A stretch of DNA of 64,000 nt from Chryseolinea lacunae. GTDB taxonomy: Bacteria > Bacteroidota > Bacteroidia > Cytophagales > Cyclobacteriaceae. Position 1 is the stretch's first letter; each line of letters opens with the position of its first letter. Made by a program: the position numbers and the translations under genes. The notes under the pieces were generated by a model. That model was given only the letters and a program-made list of their open reading frames with translations, was not told the DNA's origin and did no database searches. The stretch is from positions 1 to 64,000 of the forward strand of contig NZ_JAERRB010000020.1 in the NCBI RefSeq assembly GCF_016735595.1, written 5' to 3'. Shown in pieces: positions 46,294 through 54,573 of this stretch.

Positions 46294-47179
46294 GACTCTT
46301 AAATTTTTAGCACACAATAACTCCACAAACAATCAATAGCATTTGTAACTGTACCGTGAAATTGTAGAACACCAAAAACATGATGGCAACAACTGCTAAC
46401 TTTTCTCGTGTCTTTGACGGTCTTTAACTTCGTAGGAGGTCGATACTTCTCTCAGGTGAGAATATTCATCTTGAAAAATTTCAATTCCAGAATGGAATTG
46501 CTGTAATGAACTTGCTTGCGAGTTAAAGGTAGAAATTAAATTCGTGATTTGTCAACACAAATCAATCAATTTGTTCCATCGCCTAACAAATAAAGCGAAG
46601 CACTATAACTGATAGCTCTGGGACCTTCAATGGCCCTATATCCGCGAATATATTTTTTTCAGGCACGAGTGCCAAAACTGTGCTACAAAGCCAACTTTCA
46701 TTTCCCAGCAATGAATCTCAAACCAACATCACCCTCGTCGCCAGTCATTGACCACGTTATTTGCCTCGACTCTATAGTTAATCTTATACCAACTGCGTTC
46801 ATCTGATTTCAACCACAATTAAGTCAAGTAATGATAGCAACGCATATCCCAAATGCCTACCTTACATGAATAGAGCCCATCTATACTTGTTCGTTCGTGT
46901 GTTATGCTGTGTGCCTTTGAATAACTAATATGCCTATTTCACAAGTGCTCTATAATTGTAATTTCTCAACCAGCCCAACCGCATCTTGTAACGACGCGCT
47001 CCATTCAGAAATTCCAAATTAGAAAGCCTTCCACCAGACGTAATCAGGGTGACGCACACCGGAAATAACATATGGTTATTCAGCCCCCAACTTCGCGGCA
47101 AGAAATTGTCGAGATGCCGTTGTTGGAGATAACGTATTGCCTTAACTTAAAAAACAAACCCATAAACACCCTTAACGTT
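46294..47179. other. Long AT-rich intergenic region with a palindrome
   Basis: About 890 bases between the giant surface protein gene and the small secreted protein gene, clearly more AT-rich than the surrounding genes. A perfect inverted repeat CAATTCCA-GAA-TGGAATTG lies at 46482-46500, about 200 bases upstream of the giant gene. GGCAC-GA-GTGCC lies at 46662-46673. I see no convincing protein or RNA gene. Confidence 0.5.
46482..46500 (-). promoter_or_regulatory. Palindrome upstream of giant surface protein gene
   Basis: Perfect 8-bp arms with a 3-base centre. The TTCCA...TGGAA core resembles the palindromes of the polysaccharide locus but the half-site spacing is two bases shorter, so it need not bind the same protein. 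Confidence 0.35.
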
Positions 47180-47371
47180 ATGAGAAAATTCAGCATAAGT
47201 TTATGCGTGCTGTTAACCCTGTCGGGCTCGTCATTCGCACAACCCGGAAATCCACAAACCACGCCGGCGCCAGTTCCCCTGCTGGGACTTGATATCCTTT
47301 TAGTGGCGGGTGGACTGATAGGCGTCACACGCCTTTTGCCAAGACGGTCGCGTCGAAAAAAAATCCAGTGA
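47180..47371 (+). CDS. Small secreted protein with C-terminal sorting-signal-like tail
   Basis: 63 residues. A signal peptide (about 1-20, cut at SSFAQ) and a very short Pro/Thr-rich middle (PGNPQTTPAPVP) are followed by LLGLDILLVAGGLIGVTRLL and a basic tail RRSRRKK. This Pro-rich motif, transmembrane segment, Arg/Lys tail order is the tripartite plan of exosortase-type signals. The (V/I)PLxGLxxLLxAG pattern resembles the short PID-CTERM-type proteins of Bacteroidota. No exosortase gene is present in the window. The ATG at 47180 is chosen because it opens the signal peptide. Confidence 0.7.
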   Translation: MRKFSISLCVLLTLSGSSFAQPGNPQTTPAPVPLLGLDILLVAGGLIGVTRLLPRRSRRKKIQ

Positions 47372-47608
47372 TCGAAAAAAAATATATGTTGCCGAGTCGG
47401 TAAATGGCCGGAGTTTTTTTTCCGCTGGAGCAACTATAGTGTTCTGCTGCCAGAAAATTGAGCGCGCGTTGTTTACGCAATATTTTTCTGAATTGCTCCT
47501 GCGTAATCAGGTCGTCAAGCCGTATGCACGAGTTGCCAAATGATGCGTGAATTGAACCGGAAGGATTTTGAAAAGCCGCAGATCGCTTTCGCTCTTCCGA
47601 GAGACTCA

Positions 47609-48016
47609 CTAAAAATTCTTCACCAACGATCGCAAATACTGAACTGTTTTCATGCCGCTCTCATAATCCGACGGTTTCACCACATAGTCCAGGGCGCCAA
47701 AACTCAGACACTTACTTTTTTCATTGTCGTTTTCCGAAGTCGAATAAATAATGACGGGGATTTCTTTATAGCGAAGCGACCGCTTCAATTCAAGCAACGT
47801 TTGTGTCCCGTTCAGAATAGGCATATTCAAATCCAGCACAATAATCTCCGGCAGCTCGTTGTCTGCCAATCCTTCCAGCAGTTCTAATGCCGTCTTGCCG
47901 TCGCTTGCGAATTGGAGGTAGTGTTTCAGACCAAGATCCGAAAAGTAATCTTCCAGTATCACATGGTCCTCCACGTCGTCGTCAACAATCAATATCGGGG
48001 CAGTTTTCCTCATCAT
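47609..48016 (-). CDS. Rcp1-like single-domain response regulator
   Basis: 135 residues, receiver only, of the phytochrome-partner (Rcp1) type: ILIVDDDVEDHVILEDYF, phosphorylatable Asp62 in IIVLDLNMPILNGTQTLLEL, STSENDNEKSKCLSFGALDYVVKP. It lies five bases after the kinase at 48022, which has the matching HDLQEPLR type of H box. The pair forms the output end of the stressosome operon. There is no DNA-binding domain, so the final target is unknown. Confidence 0.92.
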   Translation of the reverse strand: MMRKTAPILIVDDDVEDHVILEDYFSDLGLKHYLQFASDGKTALELLEGLADNELPEIIVLDLNMPILNGTQTLLELKRSLRYKEIPVIIYSTSENDNEKSKCLSFGALDYVVKPSDYESGMKTVQYLRSLVKNF

Positions 48017-48021
48017 AAATC

Positions 48022-49659
48022 TTAGTTGACAACGGCTGCCATCGGCAGTTCAATCTCAAAGGCCGAATATTCACCCGGCACAGCGGTGGCCGAAATGTGC
48101 CCGTGGTGCAGCTCAACAATCCGTTTGCATATAGACAACCCGATGCCGGTGCCCGGAAACTGATCGCGCGTGTGCAGCCTTTCAAACAGACCAAAAATCC
48201 GATCCTTATATTGAGGCTCAAAGCCGATGCCATTGTCTTTCACCAGGAATACAAATTTTTCATCCGTTTGACTCACCGAAATTTGAATGTGGGGCACAAC
48301 CTCCTTCTTGGAATATTTCAATGCGTTCGATATCAAATTACTGAACAACTGCCGCAGGCGCAGGGCATGGCCGTTCACCAGGGGCAACGGCCCGATGTCG
48401 AACAATGCGCGCTTTTCCTGGATGGTTATTTCAAAGTCTTTCAGAATATCCTGCACCGTCACATTCAGGTCAACCGGGTTAAAGTCCAGCTTTTGCTGGT
48501 GCAGTTGGGAATAGTTGAGCAGGTCTGTGATGAGCTCCTTCATGCGCGACACCGCGTTGGTCATGTTCTTCAGCATGTTCAGCCCACTGGCGTCGAACTT
48601 GTCGTGATATTTTGTTTTGAGGGCGTCGGCATAGAAGAAAAGTTTTCGCAGCGGTTCCTGCAGATCGTGTGTGGCCAGGTGCGCAAATTGTTCCAGCTCG
48701 TAGTTGCTTCGGTTCAGTTCCACAATTTTGGTTTGAAGTTCCTGCTGGTTCTCAAAAAGTTTTTCCTGCACCTCCTTCAGGTCCATGTTGTCTTTCAGCG
48801 TCTTCTCGGCCAGCCTGTGCGCGTCAATGTCGACCATAAACCCCATCCATTTCACCTGGGCGTCCTTTTCATTTTTCAAGGGCAAGGCCGTGATCATGTG
48901 CCACACAAAATTGCCCGAGCCTTTTTCTTTCAACCGATACTGACCCTTCAACGGCGTGGCCTTTTGAAGCGCAGCGGTCACCGCCCGGTTAAACGTGGCG
49001 TAGTCATCGGGATGAACGATGTTTTGCCAGGCCGCAGCCGTAATTTCTTTTGGCGGGATTCCCAGAAATTGTTCAATCCATTTGTTACTGTAGGTCAACT
49101 GTCCGCGGTTGTTGAGCGTGAACATCATCAGGGGCAACGAATCGGTCAGGGTTCGGTAGTCGTCTTCGCTGTCGCGAATTTTATCGGCAAATTCCTGCAA
49201 CAGCAGGTTCTTTCTTCGCAGTTCGTCGTAGGGCGAAATGGCTGGCTCGTTTTTAAAATAGTCTGCATAAGAATCAATCTTGCCGGGCGTGAACGTGCCC
49301 GAAAAATTGAGCAGGTGTTTCATCATGATCTGAATTCCCTTGGGGGTCTTGATCACTTCAATGTTGCCCACCAGGCGTTTTGCATAGTTAAGGGCTTCCT
49401 GGCATTTCAAACTAAAGTCTATAGAGTCTTCAATGCGTGCCACCAGATATTTTCGTGTGGCCGTGCCGTCTATTCCCAGTTTCAAAGAAGCACCTTCGCC
49501 ATGTTCAATGGCACAGCGGGCAATCTCCGATATGGCGGTGGCAATGGAGGTTTGGATGATTAATGAAAAACCCGTTAGCTCACACACCTTCATCACCCGC
49601 TTGTGCGCGAGAATCAGATCCATATCATTTTCCAGACTTACAGACACGATTTCCTTCAT
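48022..49659 (-). CDS. Sensor histidine kinase with N-terminal anti-sigma-type ATPase-like domain and PAS
   Basis: 545 residues. The N-terminal 120 residues resemble the RsbT/RsbW GHKL fold (TAISEIARCAIEHGEG is an altered N box), but the usual DxGxG motif is not evident, so this domain may bind partners rather than ATP. A PAS domain (about 165-285), coiled coil, and a HisKA with His331 in ATHDLQEPLRKLFFYAD follow, then HATPase_c (NLISNALKYS, DNGIGFEP, GTGIGLSICKRI). The H box belongs to the phytochrome-like kinase class. In this operon it probably reads the stressosome state through its N-terminal domain and signals to the receiver at 47609. Confidence 0.88.
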   Translation of the reverse strand: MKEIVSVSLENDMDLILAHKRVMKVCELTGFSLIIQTSIATAISEIARCAIEHGEGASLKLGIDGTATRKYLVARIEDSIDFSLKCQEALNYAKRLVGNIEVIKTPKGIQIMMKHLLNFSGTFTPGKIDSYADYFKNEPAISPYDELRRKNLLLQEFADKIRDSEDDYRTLTDSLPLMMFTLNNRGQLTYSNKWIEQFLGIPPKEITAAAWQNIVHPDDYATFNRAVTAALQKATPLKGQYRLKEKGSGNFVWHMITALPLKNEKDAQVKWMGFMVDIDAHRLAEKTLKDNMDLKEVQEKLFENQQELQTKIVELNRSNYELEQFAHLATHDLQEPLRKLFFYADALKTKYHDKFDASGLNMLKNMTNAVSRMKELITDLLNYSQLHQQKLDFNPVDLNVTVQDILKDFEITIQEKRALFDIGPLPLVNGHALRLRQLFSNLISNALKYSKKEVVPHIQISVSQTDEKFVFLVKDNGIGFEPQYKDRIFGLFERLHTRDQFPGTGIGLSICKRIVELHHGHISATAVPGEYSAFEIELPMAAVVN

Positions 49660-49660
49660 A

Positions 49661-50680
49661 TCAATTCACTTTAACAATCAATACCGACGCATCGTCGGTT
49701 CCCCGCACATGATCTTTATAGATGCAAGCCGCCAGTATGATGCTGTCATACCGAAAAACGGAGGGAAAGCGGCCGATATCCCAACGCGTGTTTATTCCAT
49801 CCGAGCACATAATCACATGCTGGTTCCGCTCCACAGGATACACCGAACTGTTCATGGAGTTTGGAATATTAAGTCCAAGCGTGCCATTATACGGCATATA
49901 GTTTTTGTATTGAATACCACTAAAGACGCGCGTAAGAATATTCCCGACACCACAAAATTTCCAGGTTCCTGCTTGTTTGTCGCACAGCGCAATGGTGGCC
50001 ACAAGCCCACGGGTTTTTCTCACGTAGTCATGAATATTTTTCAGTATCACCACCGGGTCGTTCTCCGGGCTTTGCAAAAAATATTCAATCGCCTTGTCAA
50101 CGGCAGTCTTGGCGTGCGGGCCGTGCCCCAGACCGTCCCCAAAAAACATGCGATAGTGTGTTGGGGTTTCCTGAATGCAATAGCCGTCTCCGCATTCTGT
50201 TTCGCGTGGTTTATTAACCATGAGCGCCCGCGAAGAAAATTCAAAACCGGGGCTGTTCATGGCCTTTGTCTGTGTTTGTGTCGACACCATTGCATACACA
50301 ATCGTGCCCCACCCGGGAGTTGAATACAGCGCTGTGGTGGTGCTGAGGCGCTCAATGGCTCCCAGTCCCTGCCCTAGCGTTGACGACGTGGAGTAGCCGT
50401 CTTTTTTCATCTTCAGTGTGTCGGCCATTCCTTCACCCCGGTCCAGACAAAGTATTTCAAACACAGAATCACTCTCCCCCACATCAAAGGTCCGGAAGAG
50501 CAGGTCCCCGCTTCCCGCGTACTTGATCAGGTTAGACGTGAGCTCCGACACAATGATATCTATTTCACCAACCTGCTTTTGACTGAAGTGTCGCTTCAGA
50601 TTTCCGTGGTGAATTTCCCGTTTAATGTAAGACACATAGCTTCGCTCTTCAATGCGATAGCTGCTAAAGGGCTTAACCAT
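49661..50680 (-). CDS. GHKL ATPase fused to SpoIIE/RsbX-type phosphatase
   Basis: 339 residues. Residues about 1-135 form an RsbT-like ATPase domain (IIVSELTSNLIKYAG as N box, DRGEGM, DGYSTSSTLGQGLGAIERL). Residues about 145-339 form a PP2C-like SpoIIE phosphatase domain (ECGDGYCI, FFGDGLGHGPHAKTAV, CSDGINTRWD, TDDASVLIVKV; metal-binding Asp residues present). In stressosome systems RsbX resets RsbR and RsbS by dephosphorylation. The added ATPase domain may target the phosphatase to the same partners. It overlaps the RsbT-like gene by eight bases. Confidence 0.88.
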   Translation of the reverse strand: MVKPFSSYRIEERSYVSYIKREIHHGNLKRHFSQKQVGEIDIIVSELTSNLIKYAGSGDLLFRTFDVGESDSVFEILCLDRGEGMADTLKMKKDGYSTSSTLGQGLGAIERLSTTTALYSTPGWGTIVYAMVSTQTQTKAMNSPGFEFSSRALMVNKPRETECGDGYCIQETPTHYRMFFGDGLGHGPHAKTAVDKAIEYFLQSPENDPVVILKNIHDYVRKTRGLVATIALCDKQAGTWKFCGVGNILTRVFSGIQYKNYMPYNGTLGLNIPNSMNSSVYPVERNQHVIMCSDGINTRWDIGRFPSVFRYDSIILAACIYKDHVRGTDDASVLIVKVN

Positions 50681-51086
50681 TTTTCCATTTTATTATCGTG
50701 ACGGTTGTCCCTTTTCCAATTTCTGTTTCTATGTTGAACTCGCTCACCAACCGTCGTGTGCCCGGAAGTCCAAGCCCCAGGCTCTTGCCCGTTGAATAGC
50801 CGTCTTTCATCGCCAGCGCAATGTCGGGAATGCCCGGCCCTTCATCTTTGAACACTAGACGTATTCCGTTCTCGCGCCCCTTGCTGATCACTTCAATCAA
50901 CACCTTGCCGCCCTTGGCATACTTCAACATATTTCGGGCGAGCTCGCTTGCTGCGGTGATAAGCTTTGTCTGGTTCACCAAACCCATACCCATCTTCGCG
51001 GCAGTCTCCTTTATCCGGTTGCGGAATGGAATCACATCGATTTCGCGCACCACGGTCATGGACTCCTTATTCAGTGTCACCATCAT
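50673..51086 (-). CDS. rsbT: RsbT-like switch serine/threonine kinase
   Basis: 137 residues, one GHKL kinase domain with all RsbT hallmarks: N box AASELARNMLKYA, G1 DEGPGIPDIALAMKDGYSTG, G2 GLGLPGTRRLVSEF. In known stressosomes it is held by RsbR/RsbS, phosphorylates them on stress, and is then freed to activate a downstream partner. Here no RsbU or sigma factor follows; the nearest candidates are the GHKL-containing phosphatase and kinase downstream. The ATG at 51086 overlaps the RsbS-like gene; ATG 51059 is an alternative that would leave a seven-base gap. Confidence 0.9.
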   Translation of the reverse strand: MMVTLNKESMTVVREIDVIPFRNRIKETAAKMGMGLVNQTKLITAASELARNMLKYAKGGKVLIEVISKGRENGIRLVFKDEGPGIPDIALAMKDGYSTGKSLGLGLPGTRRLVSEFNIETEIGKGTTVTIIKWKNG

Positions 51087-51468
51087 CCTCAGGTATAAAG
51101 CCCGTCTCCTTAAGGTTGATTTTACCTTGCAACAGGCTCATTCCTTTCTCCACATTAAGCGCACTATACACGCCCGTTAGCGGAAGGCCGAGTTCTATGA
51201 GGGTGATGGCCACCGCGGGCTGCATACCCACAACCACAGTCTCGGCGTCCAATATTTTTGACATGGTGGCAATGTTGCCGATTATTCTTCCCATGAAAGA
51301 ATCGATAATGCTCACCGCCGATATGTCGATGAGCACACCCTGGGCTCCTGTCTTGTTTATCATCTGAACAAGATCGGCTTCCAATGCTTCGGCCAAACGA
51401 TCATACAGATCGACTTGAATCGTCACCAGAAGAAGCTTGCCCATCTTTAGGATTGGAATTTTCTCCAT
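51067..51468 (-). CDS. rsbS: RsbS-like STAS-domain stressosome scaffold
   Basis: 133 residues, one STAS domain. The segment GVLIDISAVSIIDSFMGR contains Ser57, equivalent to the RsbT-phosphorylated Ser59 of Bacillus RsbS, and IATMSKILDAETVVVGMQPAVAITLIELGL is close to the family consensus. It should assemble with the RsbR-like protein into the stressosome core and bind RsbT. It lies five bases after the rsbR-like gene. Confidence 0.92.
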   Translation of the reverse strand: MEKIPILKMGKLLLVTIQVDLYDRLAEALEADLVQMINKTGAQGVLIDISAVSIIDSFMGRIIGNIATMSKILDAETVVVGMQPAVAITLIELGLPLTGVYSALNVEKGMSLLQGKINLKETGFIPEDDGDTE

Positions 51469-51473
51469 ATGCG

Positions 51474-52340
51474 TTACTCAACTATCAGTGGGTTCTTCTG
51501 CTTTCGTGTCACCTGAAGCTGCAAAATGCCGAACGCAGTTTTCAACGCGCTGGCCAGCGATGCCTTGGTAATCACGCCGCTCAGGTCAATGCCCAGGTGA
51601 ACAACGGTCTGCGCAATCTCAGGCCGGATGCCGCTGATAATACACTCGGCGCCCATGAGACGTGTAGCGCTCACCGTCTTAATCAGATGCTGCGCCACCA
51701 GTGAATCAACCGCCGGCACACCCGAAATATCCAGGATAGCAATGCTGCTCCCGGTCTCCACAATTTTTTGCAACAGGTTTTCCATCACCACCTGGGTGCG
51801 GGCACTGTCCAACGTGCCGATAATCGGCAAGGCCAGAATGCCATCCCATATCTGTATCACAGGCGTCGATATTTCGGTGATTTCGTCGGTTTGCCGCAAT
51901 ATCACCTCTTCACGTCCTTTGATAAACGTTTCAAACGTGGCTACGCCAAAGAAATCAATCAGCTTGTTAACCTTCAGCGATTGATCGTATAACACCTGTG
52001 GATCTCTGATTTCCTGTTGAAGAAGAACAAGCAACGCTTGCTTGAGGCTGAACACAAAAATTCCCGTCTCACGCGAAGTATAACCCTGCTTCGCGCGCGA
52101 TATAGAGATACCGTTAAGAATATCGGTCACAGAATCAAAATCAGGGCTATCCGGAGTGTCTATGTTTTCATCCTTCAAATTGTCTACTAAGGCCGTAACA
52201 AGATCCTCCGATTGCATCCTCAGTTCGTCGTTGTTCATCAAATCTTCTCGCAACGTTTCATCTGTCAACTGGAAATTCATCCACATATCTAGAATCTTTT
52301 TCTTCTGCTTTTGAAGAATCTTTATGGTTTCATTTTTCAT
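51474..52340 (-). CDS. rsbR: RsbR-like stressosome protein
   Basis: 288 residues. A helical N-terminal sensor of RsbRD type (about 1-155, no globin motif) is joined to a C-terminal STAS domain (about 165-280; LPIIGTLDSARTQVVMENLL, DISGVPAVDSLVAQHLIKT, GIRPEIAQTVVHLGIDL). At the two positions phosphorylated in Bacillus RsbR (Thr171, Thr205) this protein appears to have Ser residues (in LDSART and VDSL). It is the first gene of the minus-strand operon that continues through rsbS, rsbT, phosphatase, kinase and receiver. Confidence 0.9.
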   Translation of the reverse strand: MKNETIKILQKQKKKILDMWMNFQLTDETLREDLMNNDELRMQSEDLVTALVDNLKDENIDTPDSPDFDSVTDILNGISISRAKQGYTSRETGIFVFSLKQALLVLLQQEIRDPQVLYDQSLKVNKLIDFFGVATFETFIKGREEVILRQTDEITEISTPVIQIWDGILALPIIGTLDSARTQVVMENLLQKIVETGSSIAILDISGVPAVDSLVAQHLIKTVSATRLMGAECIISGIRPEIAQTVVHLGIDLSGVITKASLASALKTAFGILQLQVTRKQKNPLIVE

Positions 52341-52426
52341 AGTGGTTGTTAGGAATTAACACAAGCTTGTAAGGTATGGATTCGAACTTGATAAACGCCA
52401 CGGCACCTATCTATTTCGCCGGTTTT

Positions 52427-52720
52427 TTAAATAACCTGGAAAAACATTCTCCCTTTGGGGAATTTAATACACACATTTAGCGCGCTCATCTCATAGTCCA
52501 CAAGCGCTCGTATTCTATATCCTTCCGGCATCAGATCACCAACAAGCTTGCTGATCGCTAAACTGCAGACATTCTCCCACGCGGCTCTAAAGAAATCTGG
52601 GATGTTTAGATTCGTAAAATGGCCGCTGGATCCATACGAATTGCAACGCCGTGGTTGTCGGAGCAAGAACACCAACGCCATCGCTATACGCCAATAAATC
52701 ACTGAAACCAGTCCGTACAA
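52427..52720 (-). CDS. Doubtful small hypothetical gene
   Basis: 97 residues from a TTG at 52720; no ATG gives a sensible start near the beginning. The C-terminal half (IPDFFRAAWENVCSLAISKLV onwards, ending GRMFFQVI) has protein-like composition. I recognise no domain. It ends about 90 bases before the rsbR-like ATG, in the region where that operon's promoter should lie, which argues against it. Confidence 0.2.
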   Translation of the reverse strand: MYGLVSVIYWRIAMALVFLLRQPRRCNSYGSSGHFTNLNIPDFFRAAWENVCSLAISKLVGDLMPEGYRIRALVDYEMSALNVCIKFPKGRMFFQVI

Positions 52721-52961
52721 TCACCAACAACATCACCTGCAAGCATAGCCGAAATGTTCTTCCGGGGCCGAAAGGCTATTCGCCTACCTGAAACTAGCCA
52801 GGGAAGTTACCATCATAGTAAAAGAAAAAATCCTTCAGCCCGAAATTCCACACTTGTCATCCCTGAAAAGCCTGACGTCAGTCATTGAATTTTATTTTCA
52901 AAGACACAAATAACAACAACGGCTTGCCAATTCAACCGTGTTCCATTATATTCATACTGGA

Positions 52962-53009
52962 GCCCATCGCATAACCTCGTGAAAGGATTATGTGATGGGC
53001 TTTTTGCTT
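52962..53009 (+). terminator. Strong intrinsic terminator
   Basis: GCCCATCGCATAA (52962-52974) pairs with TTATGTGATGGGC (52988-53000), 13 bp with one G-T pair, followed by TTTTTGCTT. It is oriented rightward, yet no confident gene precedes it on the plus strand for over 17 kb. Confidence 0.75.
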
Positions 53010-53094
53010 CCAGCAATTTCGAACACGCTTGCTAGGGACAAACCCTTTAAACATTAACGCAATCATCCAGTGCCCTCAAAAAAAAACAATCGTT

Positions 53095-54507
53095 ATGACC
53101 GCCACAAAAGAAATCCGCCCGGAAAACATTTCGCACGAACTGGCCGAAGCAATATCCGAAGAAATTCCCTCGGTGGTCTTGCGAAGCGTCTACAACGAAA
53201 ACACAGTGCCCTCTGAAAGTGAATGGGTAACAAAAAACACTGCCATCCTTATCTTTCACGGCATCGGAAATCAACTGCCGCTCGAAACCCTCGATCAGTT
53301 TGGTCGCGGCCTGGCAAAGGAATATTCACTGCGCAAAGACAACGACTTGAGCCTTCACCATTGCGTGATCGTGAAAGACAAAGATTCCGACTCGCCCTGG
53401 TTCGACAACATAGTGCGCATCAAGAACAAAAATTCTCCCCATCACATCGACATCTACGAATACTACTGGGCCAACTTCACCGAAGATCAGGCCAGCTGGA
53501 CCGACATCAGCAACTGGATAAACGGCGTGGTGAAGGGCGCGAAAGGTTTCTACAAAGAGCAGGCAGCCCTGGGAAAGGAATTTAACGATCGAAGTATTTT
53601 TTTCGACAGCAAAGGCCAGTTTAATCCCACGGTATATTGGCTGGTGCTGGGTGTCTTCACAAAAATCATTCTCCTCGTAAACCTGGCCATATCGGTTTTA
53701 CTGAAACTACTCTCCTACATTCCCCTGATCGGCAGCGTAGCCACAAGCATGTTGAATGCATTCCTGAAATTAGGCGCCAGCAAACTCGCCAACGTACTGG
53801 GCGACATTTGCATCTACAATGTGATCGATCCAAAATCCAAGTTCTACGAAATCCGCAGAAAAATATTGGACGGCGCAGTCGATTCGATCAAGTTCCTGAT
53901 CGAAAAAAGATTGGAGTCAGAACAATATAAAGGGCTCGAAAACAAAAGAATACCCAGAGAGTATGAATCGGTCATCATTGCGGGTCACTCCCTGGGCAGC
54001 CAGGTGTCATACGATGCCATCAACAAAATCAACCTGTTGGTAAATCAGGAAATGATCGATGGCTATGATGCAAAGGGAAATTGCAACAACCTCGCCAAAA
54101 CAGAAAGCATTAAAAAAATATCGGATCAGCTGCGGGGGTTCGTAACCTTTGGAAGCCCGCTCGACAAAATTGTTTTTTTCCTCCGCGAAAAAACACCGCC
54201 CGAACAGATCTTCCGGCAACAATTGATCGAAGCCTACCACTGTTTCAAACAACAGCGCTGGAGCACCATAACCATTCCACCAAACCTCACACTCAGCATG
54301 TGCATTGTGCGCTACCTCGACGACATTGGCTGGCGAAACTACTACGACAAAAAAGACTATGTGAGCGGACGATTGGACTACTACAAAAACGTCGCGAATG
54401 TGCAATGCGATTTCCCCGGCGTAAACCTATTCTCCTTCACTCACAGCAACTATTGGGAAGAGAAGCTTATGTATCGCGATTTGATTAAAACGGTCATCAA
54501 TGCATAA
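53095..54507 (+). CDS. Lipase-like alpha/beta hydrolase with central hydrophobic segment
   Basis: 470 residues. IFHGIGNQ (His55-Gly56) fits an oxyanion-hole segment, and IIAGHSLGSQVS (Ser299) is a classic GxSxG nucleophile elbow. Asp in GSPLDK and His in FSFTHSNYW are candidate acid and base residues. Residues about 185-235 are hydrophobic (LVLGVFTKIILLVNLAISVLL and following), a probable membrane anchor or lid between the two halves. There is no signal peptide. Substrate unknown. The gene stands alone, after a strong terminator, so it likely has its own promoter. Confidence 0.65.
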   Translation: MTATKEIRPENISHELAEAISEEIPSVVLRSVYNENTVPSESEWVTKNTAILIFHGIGNQLPLETLDQFGRGLAKEYSLRKDNDLSLHHCVIVKDKDSDSPWFDNIVRIKNKNSPHHIDIYEYYWANFTEDQASWTDISNWINGVVKGAKGFYKEQAALGKEFNDRSIFFDSKGQFNPTVYWLVLGVFTKIILLVNLAISVLLKLLSYIPLIGSVATSMLNAFLKLGASKLANVLGDICIYNVIDPKSKFYEIRRKILDGAVDSIKFLIEKRLESEQYKGLENKRIPREYESVIIAGHSLGSQVSYDAINKINLLVNQEMIDGYDAKGNCNNLAKTESIKKISDQLRGFVTFGSPLDKIVFFLREKTPPEQIFRQQLIEAYHCFKQQRWSTITIPPNLTLSMCIVRYLDDIGWRNYYDKKDYVSGRLDYYKNVANVQCDFPGVNLFSFTHSNYWEEKLMYRDLIKTVINA

Positions 54508-54573
54508 GCGCAGACCAGAAGCAAAATTGTAATCGTATCTAACAAACAACGACATGCATCAAAAAACTCGTCG

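Larger units (their letters stand above)
52341..53094. other. Intergenic region with doubtful small frames
   Basis: About 750 bases between the stressosome operon and the lipase-like gene. A minus-strand frame (52427-52720) and a short plus-strand frame (52749-52913, ending FYFQRHK) are open, and a strong plus-strand terminator follows at 52962-53009. No family is recognised for either frame. The stretch may be decayed former gene sequence. Confidence 0.45.

Noticed and set aside
46662-46673. GGCAC-GA-GTGCC as a transcription terminator
   Set aside because: No T-run follows on either strand in the needed orientation, and the stem is only 5 bp.
47325-47609. Minus-strand frame of 94 codons from a GTG that overlaps the stop of the Rcp1-like receiver
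   Set aside because: It runs antisense into the small secreted protein gene, has no ATG start and no recognisable domain; I consider it a chance frame, although the TAGTG junction is compatible with coupling.
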